From Nocardia blacklockiae (GTDB taxonomy: Bacteria > Actinomycetota > Actinomycetes > Mycobacteriales > Mycobacteriaceae): DNA of 64,000 nucleotides. The stretch lies in assembly GCF_015477355.1 (NCBI RefSeq), contig NZ_JADLRJ010000007.1, positions 62,001-126,000 of the forward strand. The letters run 5' to 3'. Position 1 is the first letter of the stretch. The number at the start of each line of letters is the position of its first letter. The position numbers were made by a program, and so were the translations under genes. Of the stretch, positions 51,781 to 63,299 are shown piece by piece. The notes under the pieces are model-generated. The model was not told where the DNA came from. It searched no databases and was given only the letters and a program-made list of their open reading frames with translations.

Positions 51781-52794
51781 ATGAGCGTGCGCACACGGGT
51801 GGACGCACCTCGGCGGGAGCCGTCCGGGCGGGCGGCGCGCGCCGCGGAGAAGCGGGCCGCGCAGGTCGTCCCGCGGCGGGGCGAGCCGGCCGCGCCGCGG
51901 CGGGTGGAGCAGGCCGACCGGGTGAAATCCGGTGCGGCGCAACGGGCTTACGCACGCCGCCGGAACCGGGCGCAGGGCCTCGGCGGGCTGCCGCCGCTAC
52001 CCGGCCGGGCCGCCTCGGCGATGGCCGGGCGGCTGCCGTTCGTCACCGCCATCATCGCGCTGCTGGGTTGCGGGCTGATGGTCACCCTGCTGCTGACGAC
52101 GCGGGCCGCCGAGGACAGCTACCAGCTCGGCGACGCGCGCCGGATCAACCGCCAGCTCGGCGACGAGCGCGCGGCCCTGCAGCGCGAGGTCGCGGCCGCC
52201 GACTCGGCCCCCGAACTGGCCAACCGCGCCCGCGAACTCGGCATGATCCCGGCGAAGGACCCGTCCCGCCTGCTCATCGCCCCCGACGGCACGATCACGG
52301 TGATCGGCAAGGAGACCCCCGAACAGGGCGCCCCCGCCCCGCCGCTCAACACCCTGCCCTCCTCCCCGTCGGCCCTCCCCCCGAAACTCGTACAGGCACA
52401 GGGCGAACGCCTCGTCCCGGTGACAACCACCCCCACCCAGCCAGGCACCAACCAGGCGAGCCAGCCCGCCCACCCAGGCGCGGACCAAGCGGGCCAGCCC
52501 CCTGCCGCCCCGACCCAGCCCGGCGCTGAACAGCCTGTGACACAACAAGTCCCGGCTGACCAGAACCAGGCTCCGCCCGCCCAGGCAGAGCCCACCCAGC
52601 CCCCGGCGGAAGGCGCCCCCATCGCGGAGCAAGCGCCCCAGCAAGCCTCGAATGAGGCTGCCGCTCAATCCGTCCCGGCGTCCGCGCCACTCGACCAGGC
52701 TGTCCCGGTGCCGAATCAGGCGGCGGAAGTGCCGAATTCGCCCTCTGCCGCGCAGCCTGTCGAGGCGGCGGAGCAGGATGGGGTGGTGCGGTGA
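51781..52794 (+). CDS. ftsL: FtsL-like cell division protein with long Pro/Gln-rich tail
   Basis: 337 residues. A basic cytoplasmic N-terminus leads to one membrane helix (about 83-106, PFVTAIIALLGCGLMVTLLL) and a short coiled coil (INRQLGDERAALQREVAAAD) with NRARELGMIPAKDPSRLLI, the FtsL/DivIC pattern. The last 170 residues are Pro/Gln/Ala-rich and presumably span the peptidoglycan layer. The actinobacterial counterpart Rv2164c is also proline-rich. The ATG has a GGGAGG-type ribosome site. The stop overlaps the ftsI start (GTGA). Confidence 0.88.
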   Translation: MSVRTRVDAPRREPSGRAARAAEKRAAQVVPRRGEPAAPRRVEQADRVKSGAAQRAYARRRNRAQGLGGLPPLPGRAASAMAGRLPFVTAIIALLGCGLMVTLLLTTRAAEDSYQLGDARRINRQLGDERAALQREVAAADSAPELANRARELGMIPAKDPSRLLIAPDGTITVIGKETPEQGAPAPPLNTLPSSPSALPPKLVQAQGERLVPVTTTPTQPGTNQASQPAHPGADQAGQPPAAPTQPGAEQPVTQQVPADQNQAPPAQAEPTQPPAEGAPIAEQAPQQASNEAAAQSVPASAPLDQAVPVPNQAAEVPNSPSAAQPVEAAEQDGVVR

Positions 52795-54686
52795 GTCCGG
52801 CGCGCGGACGTGGCGGTACGGCGGCGCGGCGGGGGCCGGTTCGGCGGGTTCGGAAGAGTGGTAGGGGGCGGGCGGAGTCGGCTGCGGATGCGTCGAGTCG
52901 GTTGCGGTTCGGGCTGGGGCGGTTGCTGATGTTGGTGGCGTTGCTGGTGGTGGCGGCGCAATTGCTGTGGGTGCAAACGGTTTCCGCGCCGTCGCTGTCG
53001 GCGGAGGCGGCCAGCCAGCGCACCGTGCACGTCGCCGACACGGCGTTGCGTGGGCCGATCACCGACCGCAACGGGAAGTCGCTGGCGTTCACCGTCGCGA
53101 CCAAGAAGCTCAGTTTCCAGCCGGTGGTGGTGCGCCGCCAGCTCGCCGACGCGCGCGCCAAATCCGCGAAGGCGCCCGACCCGGACGAGCGGCTGCAGGC
53201 GATCGCGAAGACGATCCACGACAAGCTCGGCGCGGCCGGGCCCAAGGAAGCCGATCTGCTGGCCATCCTGCGCAGCGACGACAAGTTCGCCTACCTGGCC
53301 TACAACGTCGACGCCCGGGTCGCCTCCGAGATCAAGGAGAAGTTCCCCGAGGTGGGCCTGGAGCGCCAGGACACCCGGGTCTACCCGGGCGGTTCGCTGG
53401 CCGCCAACATCGTCGGCGCCACCGGCTGGGACGGGCACGGCGCCATCGGCCTGGAATCGTCGATGGATTCCGAACTGGCCGGCACCGACGGCTCACACAC
53501 CTACGACCAGGGCTCCGACGGCGCGGTCATCCCGGGCAGCGAGCGCGACCGCCAGCCCGCCGTCGACGGCGCCACCGTCGAGCTGACCATCGACTCGGAC
53601 ATGCAGTACTACGTCCAGCAGCAGGTGCAGCAGGCCAAGCAGATGTCGGGCGCGCAGGACGCCTCGGCGGTGGTGCTGGACGCGCACACCGGGCAGGTGC
53701 TGGCGATGGCCAACGACAACACCTTCAATCCCCAACTGGGCCCGAAGAACTGGGCCGGCGCGCACATGGGCAACCCGGCCGTCACCGACGCCTTCGAACC
53801 CGGTTCGGTGAACAAGATCGTCACCGCCGCCTCGGCCATCGAGTACGGGCTGACGAATCCCGAAGAGGTGCACCACGTTCCGGGTGAGATCAGCATGGGC
53901 GGCGTCACGGTGCACGACGCGTGGGACCACGGGGTGACCCCCTTCACCACGACGGGCATCTTCGGCAAGTCGTCCAACGTGGGCACCCTGATGCTGGCCC
54001 AGCGGGTCGGCGAGGACCGCTACGCCGACATGCTGAAGCGGTTCGGGCTCGGACAGCGCACCGGCGTCGGCCTGCCCGCCGAGAGCGGCGGCGTGGTCCC
54101 CGCGCGCGACCAGTGGTCGGGCTCGACGTTCGCGAACCTGCCCATCGGCCAGGGCCTTTCGATGACCCTGCTGCAGATGACGGGGATGTACCAGGCGATC
54201 GCCAACGACGGGGTGCGGATCCCGCCGCGGATCGTGAAGTCCGAGGTCGGCCCGGGCGGCCGCCGCTCGGAGGAGTCGCAGCCCGACGGCGTGCGCGTGG
54301 TGAGCCCGCAGACGGCGCGCACCCTGCGCGGCATGTTCCAGTCGGTGGTGCAGCACGACCCGACGGGCGTGCAGCAGGGCACCGGACCGTCGGCCGCCGT
54401 CGAGGGCTACCAGGTCGCGGGCAAGACCGGCACCGCGCAGCAGATCGACGCCAACTGCCGCTGCTACTCCGCGGACCGCTACTGGATCACCTTCGCCGGC
54501 ATCGCCCCAGCCGACAATCCGCGCTACGTCGTCGGCATCATGCTGAACGCGCCGATCCGCAGCTCCGACGGCAGCGGCGGGCAGTCGGCCGCGCCGCTGT
54601 TCCACAACATCGCCTCCTGGGCGCTGCAGCGCGACCGCGTGCCGCCCTCCCCGCCCGCCAAACCCCTTGTTCTGCAAGCGATGTGA
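52791..54686 (+). CDS. ftsI: Septal class B penicillin-binding protein (PBP3/FtsI)
   Basis: 631 residues. A basic tail and one membrane helix (about 42-62) are followed by the pedestal domain and the transpeptidase domain with SVNK at Ser339-Lys342, SSN at 394-396 and KTG at Lys545-Gly547. It cross-links septal peptidoglycan in partnership with FtsW, encoded downstream. The mycobacterial name is pbpB. It starts with GTG overlapping the ftsL stop. Confidence 0.96.
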   Translation: MSPARGRGGTAARRGPVRRVRKSGRGRAESAADASSRLRFGLGRLLMLVALLVVAAQLLWVQTVSAPSLSAEAASQRTVHVADTALRGPITDRNGKSLAFTVATKKLSFQPVVVRRQLADARAKSAKAPDPDERLQAIAKTIHDKLGAAGPKEADLLAILRSDDKFAYLAYNVDARVASEIKEKFPEVGLERQDTRVYPGGSLAANIVGATGWDGHGAIGLESSMDSELAGTDGSHTYDQGSDGAVIPGSERDRQPAVDGATVELTIDSDMQYYVQQQVQQAKQMSGAQDASAVVLDAHTGQVLAMANDNTFNPQLGPKNWAGAHMGNPAVTDAFEPGSVNKIVTAASAIEYGLTNPEEVHHVPGEISMGGVTVHDAWDHGVTPFTTTGIFGKSSNVGTLMLAQRVGEDRYADMLKRFGLGQRTGVGLPAESGGVVPARDQWSGSTFANLPIGQGLSMTLLQMTGMYQAIANDGVRIPPRIVKSEVGPGGRRSEESQPDGVRVVSPQTARTLRGMFQSVVQHDPTGVQQGTGPSAAVEGYQVAGKTGTAQQIDANCRCYSADRYWITFAGIAPADNPRYVVGIMLNAPIRSSDGSGGQSAAPLFHNIASWALQRDRVPPSPPAKPLVLQAM

Positions 54687-54922
54687 GAGTGTCCCACCCG
54701 ATGCGACGGTATCCGGCAGCCGACCCGGCGAGCGGGCGCGACCCCGGCCCGCGACCAGGGTGCCGCGGCGGTGCCGACCTGCGACCGACCGGTCGGAAGC
54801 GGCACCGCGACACCGCGGATACGCCTGCTCACAGGGCATGCCGGGCACCCGGAACCGGGCCGTCGACCGCGCCCGGCGGGGCGAACCCGCATGGCCGGGA
54901 ACCCGCAGCGTCGGGCTGGCGG

Positions 54923-54928
54923 TAACCT
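54923..54928 (+). promoter_or_regulatory. Candidate -10 hexamer (TAACCT) for an internal murE promoter
   Basis: The 309-base gap 54687-54995 between ftsI and murE has no gene. TAACCT at 54923-54928 lies about 70 bases before murE and could start a separate transcript for the mur genes. No clear -35 is visible. Confidence 0.35.
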
Positions 54929-54995
54929 GACACGTCGATCCGATCCGTCCGGGGGGAGACGGCAGAGCAGAACCGCATACATCGAGAGGAGCTTC

Positions 54996-56591
54996 GTGCC
55001 CGTGCAGCCCAGCCCGCAGGCCTTGCGTCCGGCGGCGCCGCCGTCCACCGCGCTGCAAACGGTTGTCGAGCTCACGGGCGCGCGCCCGAGTCGCGAGCTC
55101 GGCGGCCTGGCGGTCACCGGCATCGAACAGCGGTCCGACGCGGTGCAGCCGGGTGATCTGTTCGCCGGGCTGGCCGGGGCGCGGGCGCACGGCGCGCGGT
55201 TCGCCGCCGACGCGCTCGAGCGCGGCGCGGTCGCCGTGCTCACCGACCCGGCCGGCGCCGAACTGATCGGCGCGGTGGAGGTTCCGGTGTTGGTCCACGA
55301 CGATCCGCGCGCGGTGCTCGGCGAGCTGTCGGCCGCGATCTACGGCAATCCGTCGGAGCGGCTGCAGGTGCTCGGCATCACCGGCACCTCGGGCAAGACC
55401 ACCACGTCGTATCTGGTCGAGGCCGGGTTGGCCGCGGCCGGGCGGCAGACCGCGCTGATCGGCACCATCGAGACCCGGATCGGCGGGCGGCGCGTCCCGA
55501 GCGCGCTGACCACGCCGGAGGCCCCGCAGCTGCACGCGATGTTCGCGCTGATGGTCGAGCAGGGTGTGGAGGCGGTGGTGATGGAGGTGTCCAGTCACGC
55601 GCTGGCGCTGGGCCGCGTCGACGGCGTCCGGTTCGCGGTGGGCGCGTTCACCAATCTGTCGCAGGACCACCTGGACTTCCACGCCGACTTCGAGGACTAC
55701 TTCGCCGCCAAGCGGAAGCTGTTCGTGTCCGAACCCGGCGCGGCCCGCCCGGTCGCCGCGCAGCAGTGCGTGATCTGCGTCGACGACGCGTGGGGCCGCC
55801 GGCTGGCCCGCGAGGTGCGCGGCCGCACGCCGGTGCGGACGGTGGCGACCGCGGCGAACACGACCGGCGAGGACGCCCCCGACTGGCTCGCCCTCGGCCC
55901 GTCCGCCGACGGCGCCGAGCAGATCTTCACCGCGGTCGGCCCGGAGACGAAAGTGCCGGTGCGGCTGCGCCTTCCGGGCAGCTACAACATCGCCAACGGC
56001 CTGCTGGCGATCGCGGTGTGCGCGGCGGCCGGGGTGGACCCGGCGACGGCGGCCGCCGCGCTGGCGCACGTGGACGTGCCCGGCCGCATGCAGCGGGTGG
56101 ACCGCGGCCAGGACTTCCTCGCGGTGGTCGACTACGCGCACAAGCCCGCGGCGGTGGAGTCGGTGATCGCGACGCTGCGCGCCTACGTCAAGGACTCCGG
56201 CGGCCGGCTGGCCGTCGTGGTGGGTGCGGGCGGCGACCGCGACGCCGGGAAACGGCCGCTGATGGGCGCCACCGCGGCGCGCGGGGCGGATCTGCTGATC
56301 ATCACCGACGACAATCCGCGCGGCGAGGACCCGGCGGCCATCCGCGAGGCGATTCGCGGTGGGGCACTGGGGATCGCGGAGTCCGAGCGTGGCGAGGTCG
56401 TCGAGATCGGCGACCGGGCCGCGGCCGTCGCCGCCGCCGTGGACTGGGCGCGGCCGGGCGATGTCGTGCTGGTGGCGGGCAAGGGACACGAGACCGGGCA
56501 GGAGATTGCGGGTGTGAAGTATCCGTTCGATGACCGCGAGGTGCTGGCGGAGGCCCTCTCACGGAAAGCGAAGGACCTGACGGTTTCATGA
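54996..56591 (+). CDS. murE: UDP-MurNAc-L-Ala-D-Glu:meso-diaminopimelate ligase
   Basis: 531 residues. The ATP loop GTSGKT is at 130-135, and the DNPR box (DDNPRGEDP, Asp439-Arg442) is the signature of enzymes that add meso-diaminopimelate, not lysine, as expected for A1-gamma peptidoglycan. Cytosolic step of lipid II precursor synthesis. GTG 54996 is four bases after AGGAG; a second GTG at 55002, ten bases after, is possible. The stop overlaps the murF start. Confidence 0.95.
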   Translation: MPVQPSPQALRPAAPPSTALQTVVELTGARPSRELGGLAVTGIEQRSDAVQPGDLFAGLAGARAHGARFAADALERGAVAVLTDPAGAELIGAVEVPVLVHDDPRAVLGELSAAIYGNPSERLQVLGITGTSGKTTTSYLVEAGLAAAGRQTALIGTIETRIGGRRVPSALTTPEAPQLHAMFALMVEQGVEAVVMEVSSHALALGRVDGVRFAVGAFTNLSQDHLDFHADFEDYFAAKRKLFVSEPGAARPVAAQQCVICVDDAWGRRLAREVRGRTPVRTVATAANTTGEDAPDWLALGPSADGAEQIFTAVGPETKVPVRLRLPGSYNIANGLLAIAVCAAAGVDPATAAAALAHVDVPGRMQRVDRGQDFLAVVDYAHKPAAVESVIATLRAYVKDSGGRLAVVVGAGGDRDAGKRPLMGATAARGADLLIITDDNPRGEDPAAIREAIRGGALGIAESERGEVVEIGDRAAAVAAAVDWARPGDVVLVAGKGHETGQEIAGVKYPFDDREVLAEALSRKAKDLTVS

Positions 56592-58075
56592 TCGAGATGA
56601 CTCTGCGGGAGATCGCGGACGTCGTCGGCGGCACGCTGCACGATGTACCCGACCCCGCGGTGACGGTGACCGGCGCCGTCGAATTCGATTCGCGCCGAAT
56701 CAATCCCGGTGACATGTTCCTGGCGCTGCCGGGCGAGCACGCCGACGGGCACGACTTCGCGGCCACCGCGACGGCGGCCGGCGCGGTGGCCGTGCTGGCG
56801 GCGCGCCCGGTCGGCGTCCCGGCGATCGTGGTGACGCCGCAGGACACCGCCCCCAGCCGCGCGATGGCGCTGGCACACGACCGCGACGGTTCCGGCGCGG
56901 CCGTGCTCGCGGCGCTGGCCAAGCTGGCGCGGGTGAGCGTCGACCGGCTGGTGGCGGACGGGCTGACCGTCGTCGGCGTCACCGGTTCGTCGGGCAAGAC
57001 CTCCACCAAGGACCTGCTGGCGAGCGTGCTGGCCCCGCTGGGCCCGGTGGTCGCCCCGCCCGGTTCGTTCAACAACGAACTGGGCCACCCGTGGACGGCG
57101 CTGCGCGCGGACGCCGACACCAAGTTCCTGGTGCTGGAGCTGTCCGCGCGCGGGCCCGGACACATCAAGGCGCTCACCGAGATCGCCCCGCCGACCATCG
57201 GCGTAGTCCTCAACGTCGGCACCGCGCACCTGGGCGAGTTCGGCAGCCGCGAGGCCATCGCCCAGGCGAAAGGCGAACTGGTGGAGGCACTTCCGCCGTC
57301 CGGGGTCGCGGTGCTCAACGCCGACGACCCGAACGTCGCGGCCATGGCGACCCGGACGCGGGCCCGCGTGGTGACCGTCGGCCAGTCGGGCACCGCCGAG
57401 GTGCGGGCCACCGACGTTGTTCTCGACGGCGACGCGCGGGCGCGATTCACCCTGCACGCCAAGGGTTCCCAGGTGCCGGTGCGGCTGGCCGTGCACGGCG
57501 AGCACCAGGTCGGCAACGCGCTGTCGGCCGCCGCGGTGGCGCTGGAGTGCGGCGCCGATCCCGAGACGGTCGCGCGGGCGCTGTCGGACGCGCGGATCGC
57601 CTCGGCGCACCGCATGGACGTGCGGACCCGCGCCGACGGCGTCACCGTCGTCAACGATTCCTACAACGCCAACCCGGATTCGGTGCGCGCGGCGCTCAAA
57701 GCCCTGGTGAGCATGGCGAAGGAGACCGACCGCCGGACCTGGGCGGTGCTCGGCGAAATGGCCGAGCTGGGCGAGGAATCGGTCATCGAACACGACCGCA
57801 TCGGCCGGCTGGCCGTGCGCCTGGACGTCGACCGGCTGATCGTCGTCGGCACCGGGCGCCCGGCGCACGCGCTGCATCAGGGTGCGGTGATGGAAGGCTC
57901 GTGGGGTGAGGAATCGATCCTCGTCCCCGATATCGAGGCCGCGATCGCGGTGCTGGACGACGAGATCGCGGCGGGTGATGTGGTGCTGGTGAAGGCGTCG
58001 AATTCGGCCGGGCTGTGGGCGGTCGCGCAACACCTCACCGCGGCTCCCGGGGCAGGCACGGAGGCGGCGGTATGA
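56588..58075 (+). CDS. murF: UDP-MurNAc-tripeptide:D-alanyl-D-alanine ligase
   Basis: 495 residues of the Mur ligase family. The ATP loop is GSSGKT at 133-138, followed by [15 protein letters not shown] and the C-terminal [17 protein letters not shown] that marks MurF. It adds D-Ala-D-Ala to complete the pentapeptide precursor. The start ATG overlaps the murE stop and its stop overlaps the mraY start, both by four bases. Confidence 0.96.
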   Translation: MIEMTLREIADVVGGTLHDVPDPAVTVTGAVEFDSRRINPGDMFLALPGEHADGHDFAATATAAGAVAVLAARPVGVPAIVVTPQDTAPSRAMALAHDRDGSGAAVLAALAKLARVSVDRLVADGLTVVGVTGSSGKTSTKDLLASVLAPLGPVVAPPGSFNNELGHPWTALRADADTKFLVLELSARGPGHIKALTEIAPPTIGVVLNVGTAHLGEFGSREAIAQAKGELVEALPPSGVAVLNADDPNVAAMATRTRARVVTVGQSGTAEVRATDVVLDGDARARFTLHAKGSQVPVRLAVHGEHQVGNALSAAAVALECGADPETVARALSDARIASAHRMDVRTRADGVTVVNDSYNANPDSVRAALKALVSMAKETDRRTWAVLGEMAELGEESVIEHDRIGRLAVRLDVDRLIVVGTGRPAHALHQGAVMEGSWGEESILVPDIEAAIAVLDDEIAAGDVVLVKASNSAGLWAVAQHLTAAPGAGTEAAV

Positions 58076-59148
58076 GACAGATCCTGTTCGCGGCGGCGAT
58101 CGCCCTGGCGGTGTCGATCCTGTTGACGCCCTTGCTGATCCGGATGTTCGCCCGGCGCGGCTTCGGCCAGGAGATCCGCATCGACGGCCCGGAGAGCCAC
58201 CAGGCCAAGCGCGGCACCCCCACCATGGGCGGCGTCGCGATCCTGGTCGGGCTGTGGGCCGGTTATTGGGGTTCGCACCTGATCGGCATCGGGTACGAGG
58301 CCGAGGGGCCGACCGTCTCGGGCCTGCTGGTGCTGTCGCTGACCACGGCGCTGGGCGCGGTCGGCTTCATCGACGACTTCATCAAGCTGCGCAAGCAGCG
58401 CAACCTCGGGCTCACCGCGGCGGGCAAGTACCTCGGGCAGCTGTCGGCCGCGGTCATCTTCGGCGTGCTGGCGCTGCAGTTCCCGGGCGCGAACAAGCAG
58501 ACCCCGGCCAGCCGCCACCTGTCCTACGTCCGCGACATCACCACGGTGTCGATGGGCGTCATCATCTTCCTGGCGTTCGTCTGCCTGGTGGTGGTCGCCT
58601 GGTCGAACGCGGTGAACCTGACCGACGGCCTGGACGGGCTCGCGGCCGGCTCGATGAGCCTGGTGCTGGGCTCCTACGTGATCATCACCTTCTGGCAGTA
58701 CCGCAACGCCTGCTCCACGCACGCCGAGGCCGGGTGCTACAACGTGCGCGACCCCCTGGACCTGGCGCTGGTCTGTGCCGCCGGCGCGGCCGCCTGCATC
58801 GGATTCCTGTGGTGGAACGCGGCTCCCGCCAAGATCTTCATGGGCGACACCGGCTCGCTGGCCCTGGGCGGCCTGCTGGCCGGGCTGTCCATCACCACCC
58901 GCACCGAACTGCTGATGATCGTGATCGGCGCGCTGTTCGTGGCCGAGACGGCGTCGGTGGTGCTGCAGGTCGCGGTGTATCGCACCACCCGGAATCGGCT
59001 GTTCAAGATGGCGCCGTTCCACCACCACTTCGAACTCAGCAAATGGGCAGAGACTACGGTGATCATTCGGTTCTGGTTGCTCGCGGCCATAGCGTCGGCA
59101 GTCGGACTGGGATTGTTCTACAGCGAATATCTCTCTCAGGTCGGGTAA
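58072..59148 (+). CDS. mraY: Phospho-MurNAc-pentapeptide transferase
   Basis: 358 residues with about ten membrane helices. Hallmarks are [28 protein letters not shown] with the paired aspartates, [24 protein letters not shown] and the HHHFE motif near the C-terminus. It makes lipid I on undecaprenyl phosphate at the inner membrane face. The ATG at 58072 overlaps the murF stop. Confidence 0.97.
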   Translation: MRQILFAAAIALAVSILLTPLLIRMFARRGFGQEIRIDGPESHQAKRGTPTMGGVAILVGLWAGYWGSHLIGIGYEAEGPTVSGLLVLSLTTALGAVGFIDDFIKLRKQRNLGLTAAGKYLGQLSAAVIFGVLALQFPGANKQTPASRHLSYVRDITTVSMGVIIFLAFVCLVVVAWSNAVNLTDGLDGLAAGSMSLVLGSYVIITFWQYRNACSTHAEAGCYNVRDPLDLALVCAAGAAACIGFLWWNAAPAKIFMGDTGSLALGGLLAGLSITTRTELLMIVIGALFVAETASVVLQVAVYRTTRNRLFKMAPFHHHFELSKWAETTVIIRFWLLAAIASAVGLGLFYSEYLSQVG

Positions 59149-59155
59149 AGCAGCG

Positions 59156-60646
59156 ATGGTCGAACACACTCCGCGGGCCCTGCGTTCACCGGGGCCCATG
59201 CTCGAATTCCTGCGTGGCCGTGACGTTCTCGTCGCGGGATGGGGGGTGTCGGGCAGGTCGCTGATCGAGCCGCTGCGCGACATCGGCGCCCGGCCCGTGG
59301 TCACCGACGCCGGCGAGAAGGCGATGGCCGAGGCCGCCGAACTCGGGCTGACCACCGCCACCGGCGACGAACTGCTCGAGCCCGCCGCGCTGGACCGGTT
59401 CGCACTGGTCATCACCAGCCCGGGCTGGCGGCCCGACTCGCCGGTGCTGGTCTCCGCGGTCACCGAGGGCATTCCGGTCTGGGGCGACGTCGAATTCGCC
59501 TGGTGGGTGGACCAGGCCCGGCTGTACGGCCCGGCGCGCAAGTGGCTGGTGATCACCGGGACCAACGGCAAGACCACCACCACCCAGATGACGCACGCGA
59601 TCCTGCGCGCGGCCGGGGTGCCCAGCGTGGCCTGCGGCAATATCGGCCTGCCGATCCTGGACGCGTTGCGCCGCAATCCCGGTCCGCAGGTGCTGGCCGT
59701 GGAACTGTCGTCGTTCCAGCTGCACTGGGCGCCGTCGGTGCGCCCGGAGGCCGGCGTGGTGCTCAATGTCGCCGAGGACCACCTGGATTGGCACGGCGGC
59801 CTGGACGCCTACGCCGCCGCCAAGGCGCGCGCGCTGACCGGCCGCGTCGGCGTGGTCGGGCTGGACGATCCGGTGGCCGCCGCGCTGGCGCGAAAGTCCA
59901 AGGCGCGCCGCACCGTCGGCTTCCGGATCGGCGTGCCCGCCGACGGCGAGCTGGGTGTGGTCGACGGCAAGCTGCTCGACCGCGCGTTCACCAAGGCCGC
60001 CATCCTCGCCGAGACCGGCGACATCAGCCCGGCCGGACCGGCGGGCGTGGCCGACGCGCTGGCCGCGGCGGCGCTGACCCGATCCATCGACGTCGCACCG
60101 CAATTCGTCAAGGAGGGCCTGCAGGAGCACAAGGTGGGCCCGCACCGCGCCGCGCTGGTGCGCGAACTGGGCGGGGTGACCTTCGTCGACGACTCCAAGG
60201 CCACCAACCCGCACGCCGCGCGGTCCTCGATCCTGGCGCACCCGCAGGTGATCTGGCTGGCCGGCGGCCAGCTCAAAGGCGCGCACATCGACGATCTGGT
60301 CGAGGAGGTCGCCGACCGGCTCGTCGCGGCCGTGCTGTTCGGGCAGGACGCCCCGGTCGTCGCCGCGGCATTGGCGCGACACGCCCCCGATGTCCCCGTC
60401 GTGGAGCTCGGTTCGGGTGACGATGCAGTGATGGGTGTGGAACTCACGTCCGAGATCGATGGGGCGGACGCGGTGATGGCCAGGGCGGTGCGACTCGCCG
60501 CCGGGTACGCCCGCCGCGGGGACACCGTGCTGCTGGCTCCGGCCGCGGCCTCACTGGACATGTTCGCCGACTACACCCATCGGGGACGCAGTTTCGTCGC
60601 CGCGGTGCAGGGGCTCGACGAGGAAGATATCGGGAGCCAGCAGTGA
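59156..60646 (+). CDS. murD: UDP-MurNAc-L-alanine:D-glutamate ligase
   Basis: 496 residues. The Rossmann-like N-terminal domain begins [18 protein letters not shown]. The ATP loop GTNGKT is at 135-140, and [13 protein letters not shown] is the conserved C-terminal region. It adds D-glutamate to UDP-MurNAc-L-Ala. The ATG is seven bases after the mraY stop; its stop overlaps the ftsW GTG. Confidence 0.96.
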   Translation: MVEHTPRALRSPGPMLEFLRGRDVLVAGWGVSGRSLIEPLRDIGARPVVTDAGEKAMAEAAELGLTTATGDELLEPAALDRFALVITSPGWRPDSPVLVSAVTEGIPVWGDVEFAWWVDQARLYGPARKWLVITGTNGKTTTTQMTHAILRAAGVPSVACGNIGLPILDALRRNPGPQVLAVELSSFQLHWAPSVRPEAGVVLNVAEDHLDWHGGLDAYAAAKARALTGRVGVVGLDDPVAAALARKSKARRTVGFRIGVPADGELGVVDGKLLDRAFTKAAILAETGDISPAGPAGVADALAAAALTRSIDVAPQFVKEGLQEHKVGPHRAALVRELGGVTFVDDSKATNPHAARSSILAHPQVIWLAGGQLKGAHIDDLVEEVADRLVAAVLFGQDAPVVAAALARHAPDVPVVELGSGDDAVMGVELTSEIDGADAVMARAVRLAAGYARRGDTVLLAPAAASLDMFADYTHRGRSFVAAVQGLDEEDIGSQQ

Positions 60647-62133
60647 CCGAGAAGGCGCGCAAGCAATCGGGGACCTGGTTCGGTGCCTGGCTGGCGCGCC
60701 CGCTGGCCGACTTCCATCTCGTCGTCACCATCGCCGCGCTGCTCACCACGCTCGGCCTGGTGATGGTGCTCTCGGCGTCCAGCGTCGAGTCCTACGCCGA
60801 CGGCGGCTCGGCCTATCGGCTGTTCATTCAGCAGGCGCTGTTCGCGCTGGTCGGGGCCGTGCTGTTCTATCTGGCGCTGCGACTGCCGCTGCGGCGGCTG
60901 CGGCAGCTGTCGTTCCCGCTGTTCGCGGGGTCGGTGCTGCTGCTGGTGCTGGTGCTGATTCCCGGCATCGGCTCGCAGGTGCAGGGTTCGCGGCGCTGGT
61001 TCGACCTCGGGTTCGCCTCGGTGCAGCCGTCGGAGATCGTGAAGGTCACGCTGATCATCTGGGGCGCGCACCTGCTCGCGGCGCGCCGCTCCGAGCACGC
61101 GAACTACAAAGAGATCATGGTGCCGCTGGTGCCGGCCGGCCTGCTGGCCTGCCTGCTGGTGGTGCTGGAACCCAACCTGTCCACCACCATCGCGCTGGGC
61201 CTGATCCTGGCGGCGCTGCTGTGGTTCGGCGGGCTGCCGATGCGGCTGTTCGTGACGATCGCGGTGTCGGGCGTGGTGGCCGCCGGGGTGCTGGCGCTGT
61301 CGGCCGGCTACCGCTCCGATCGCATGCGCGCGTTCTTCAATCCCGGCGACGATCCGCAGGGCATCGGGTATCAGGCGCGCCAGGCGCTGTTCTCGCTGGC
61401 CGACGGCGGCATCTGGGGCCGCGGGCTGGGGCAGAGCCGCGCCAAGTGGAGCTATCTGCCCAACGCGCACAACGACTTCATCTTCGCCATCATCGGCGAG
61501 GAACTCGGATTCCTCGGCTGCGCACTGGTGCTCGGCCTGCTGGCGCTGTTCGCGCACACCGGCCTGCGGATCGCGAGCCGTTCGGTCGATCCGTTCCTGC
61601 GCCTGCTGGTGGCCTCCGCGACGGTCTGGATCACCGGGCAGGCGTTCATCAATATCGGCTACGTGGTGGGCCTGCTGCCGGTCACGGGATTGCAGCTGCC
61701 GCTGGTCTCCGCGGGCGGGTCGTCGCTGGCGATCACGCTGCTGATGTTCGGCATCATCGCCAGCGCCGCCCGGCACGAACCGGAAGCGGTGTCGGCGCTG
61801 CACAACGGGCAGGACGGCCGGATGAGCCGGCTGCTGCGCCTGCCCAAGCCGGAGCTGTACTCACCGGGCCGCGCGCAGGCGGCCCGCACCCGCTCGGGCC
61901 TGCGGGCCGCGCCGCCGCGTCGCGAACTGGCGCAAGGCGATCGCCGCGGCGGCGGACGGCGGGGTGGTGCGGCGCCGGCCCCGCGGCGCTCGATAGATTC
62001 GGATTCCGCCCGGCGCCGGGCGGCGGACGCCGGCCGGCGGGAGAGTCGCAGCACCAGTTCGTGGCGCTCGACGCGGGCCTGGGAACCGAGCTATCCGATG
62101 ACACATGCGAGAGAACGGGGTAATTCGAGGTGA
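60643..62133 (+). CDS. ftsW: Peptidoglycan glycosyltransferase FtsW (SEDS family)
   Basis: 496 residues with about ten membrane helices. SEDS marks include [41 protein letters not shown] and the late [12 protein letters not shown]. FtsW polymerises lipid II at the septum together with the class B PBP encoded upstream. The C-terminal 100 residues form an Arg/Ala-rich cytoplasmic tail, as in other mycolic-acid bacteria. It starts with GTG overlapping murD. Confidence 0.96.
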   Translation: MTEKARKQSGTWFGAWLARPLADFHLVVTIAALLTTLGLVMVLSASSVESYADGGSAYRLFIQQALFALVGAVLFYLALRLPLRRLRQLSFPLFAGSVLLLVLVLIPGIGSQVQGSRRWFDLGFASVQPSEIVKVTLIIWGAHLLAARRSEHANYKEIMVPLVPAGLLACLLVVLEPNLSTTIALGLILAALLWFGGLPMRLFVTIAVSGVVAAGVLALSAGYRSDRMRAFFNPGDDPQGIGYQARQALFSLADGGIWGRGLGQSRAKWSYLPNAHNDFIFAIIGEELGFLGCALVLGLLALFAHTGLRIASRSVDPFLRLLVASATVWITGQAFINIGYVVGLLPVTGLQLPLVSAGGSSLAITLLMFGIIASAARHEPEAVSALHNGQDGRMSRLLRLPKPELYSPGRAQAARTRSGLRAAPPRRELAQGDRRGGGRRGGAAPAPRRSIDSDSARRRAADAGRRESRSTSSWRSTRAWEPSYPMTHARERGNSR

Positions 62134-63299
62134 CAACCGGCGGGAGCGTCAGGTCCGAGACGAAAAGACCTGGGGGACGGACACTCTCGGTGATCGTCGC
62201 GGGCGGGGGCACCGCCGGCCATATCGAACCCGCCATGGCGGTCGCGGACGCGCTGCGCCGGCTGGACCCGTCGATCCGGATCACCGCGCTGGGCACCGCC
62301 CGCGGCCTGGAGACGACGCTGGTGCCCGAGCGCGGCTATCCGCTGGAGCTGATTCCGCCGGTGCCGTTGCCGCGCAAGCCCTCCGGTGACCTGCTGTGGC
62401 TGCCCGCCCGGGTGCGGGCGTCGGTGGCGCGCGCTCGCGCGGTGATCGACGCGGTCGAGGCGGACGTGATCGTGGGCTTCGGCGGCTACGTGGCCCTGCC
62501 TGCCTACCTCGCCGCGGGCCGCGGTGCGCGCCGCCGCCGCGCGGTGCCGGTGGTGGTGCACGAGGCGAACGTCAAGGCGGGCATCGCGAACAAGGTCGGC
62601 GCGCGCCGCGCCGCGCGAGTGCTTGCCGCGGTGGCGAATTCGGGGGTGCGCGCGCCGGGCCGCGCCGACGCGGAGATCGTGGGGATCCCGGTGCGTGAGG
62701 CCATCGCGACGCTGGACCGGGCGGGACTGCGCGCGCAGGCGCGCGCGCACTTCGGGCTGCCCGTCGAGGGGCCGGTGCTGCTGGTGTTCGGTGGCTCGCA
62801 GGGCGCGCGGCGGCTCAACGAGGCGGTGTCGGCGGCCGCGCCGCAACTGACGGCGGCCGGGGTGTCGGTGCTGCACGCGCACGGGCCCAAGAACACGGTG
62901 AACGTCAGCGGCGTCGATCCGGACGGCCCGGCGAAGTACGTCGCCGTGCCCTACCTGTCGCGGATGGACCTGGCCTACGCCGCGGCCGACGCGGCGGTGT
63001 GCCGCTCCGGGGCCATGACCGTCGCCGAGGTGTCGGCGGTCGGCCTGCCCGCGTTCTACGTGCCGCTGCCGCACGGCAACGGCGAGCAGGAACTCAACGC
63101 CCGCCCGATCGTCGGCCAGGGTGGTGGCAGAATCGTGCGGGACGCGGAACTGACCGAGAAATACGTGATCGACGAGGTGATCCCGCTGCTCACCGATCCG
63201 GTGCGGCTGTCGAGCATGGCGGTGGCGGCCGCCGGGGCCGGCCATCGCGAGGCCGCCGACACGGTGGCGCGGATCGTGGTGGAGGTGGCCGGCCGGTGA
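62130..63299 (+). CDS. murG: UDP-GlcNAc:lipid I N-acetylglucosaminyltransferase
   Basis: 389 residues, GT28. The N-terminal glycine loop is [22 protein letters not shown], and the C-terminal donor site has [17 protein letters not shown] and [26 protein letters not shown]. It converts lipid I to lipid II at the membrane. A short basic N-terminal extension precedes the domain. It starts with GTG overlapping the ftsW stop, and its own stop overlaps murC. Confidence 0.96.
   Translation: MTTGGSVRSETKRPGGRTLSVIVAGGGTAGHIEPAMAVADALRRLDPSIRITALGTARGLETTLVPERGYPLELIPPVPLPRKPSGDLLWLPARVRASVARARAVIDAVEADVIVGFGGYVALPAYLAAGRGARRRRAVPVVVHEANVKAGIANKVGARRAARVLAAVANSGVRAPGRADAEIVGIPVREAIATLDRAGLRAQARAHFGLPVEGPVLLVFGGSQGARRLNEAVSAAAPQLTAAGVSVLHAHGPKNTVNVSGVDPDGPAKYVAVPYLSRMDLAYAAADAAVCRSGAMTVAEVSAVGLPAFYVPLPHGNGEQELNARPIVGQGGGRIVRDAELTEKYVIDEVIPLLTDPVRLSSMAVAAAGAGHREAADTVARIVVEVAGR

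Noticed and set aside
53493-56489. A 998-codon open frame antisense to ftsI and murE
   Set aside because: It mirrors well-identified genes in a GC-rich genome where antisense frames stay open by codon bias. Its composition is Arg/His/Gly-rich with no recognisable domain.
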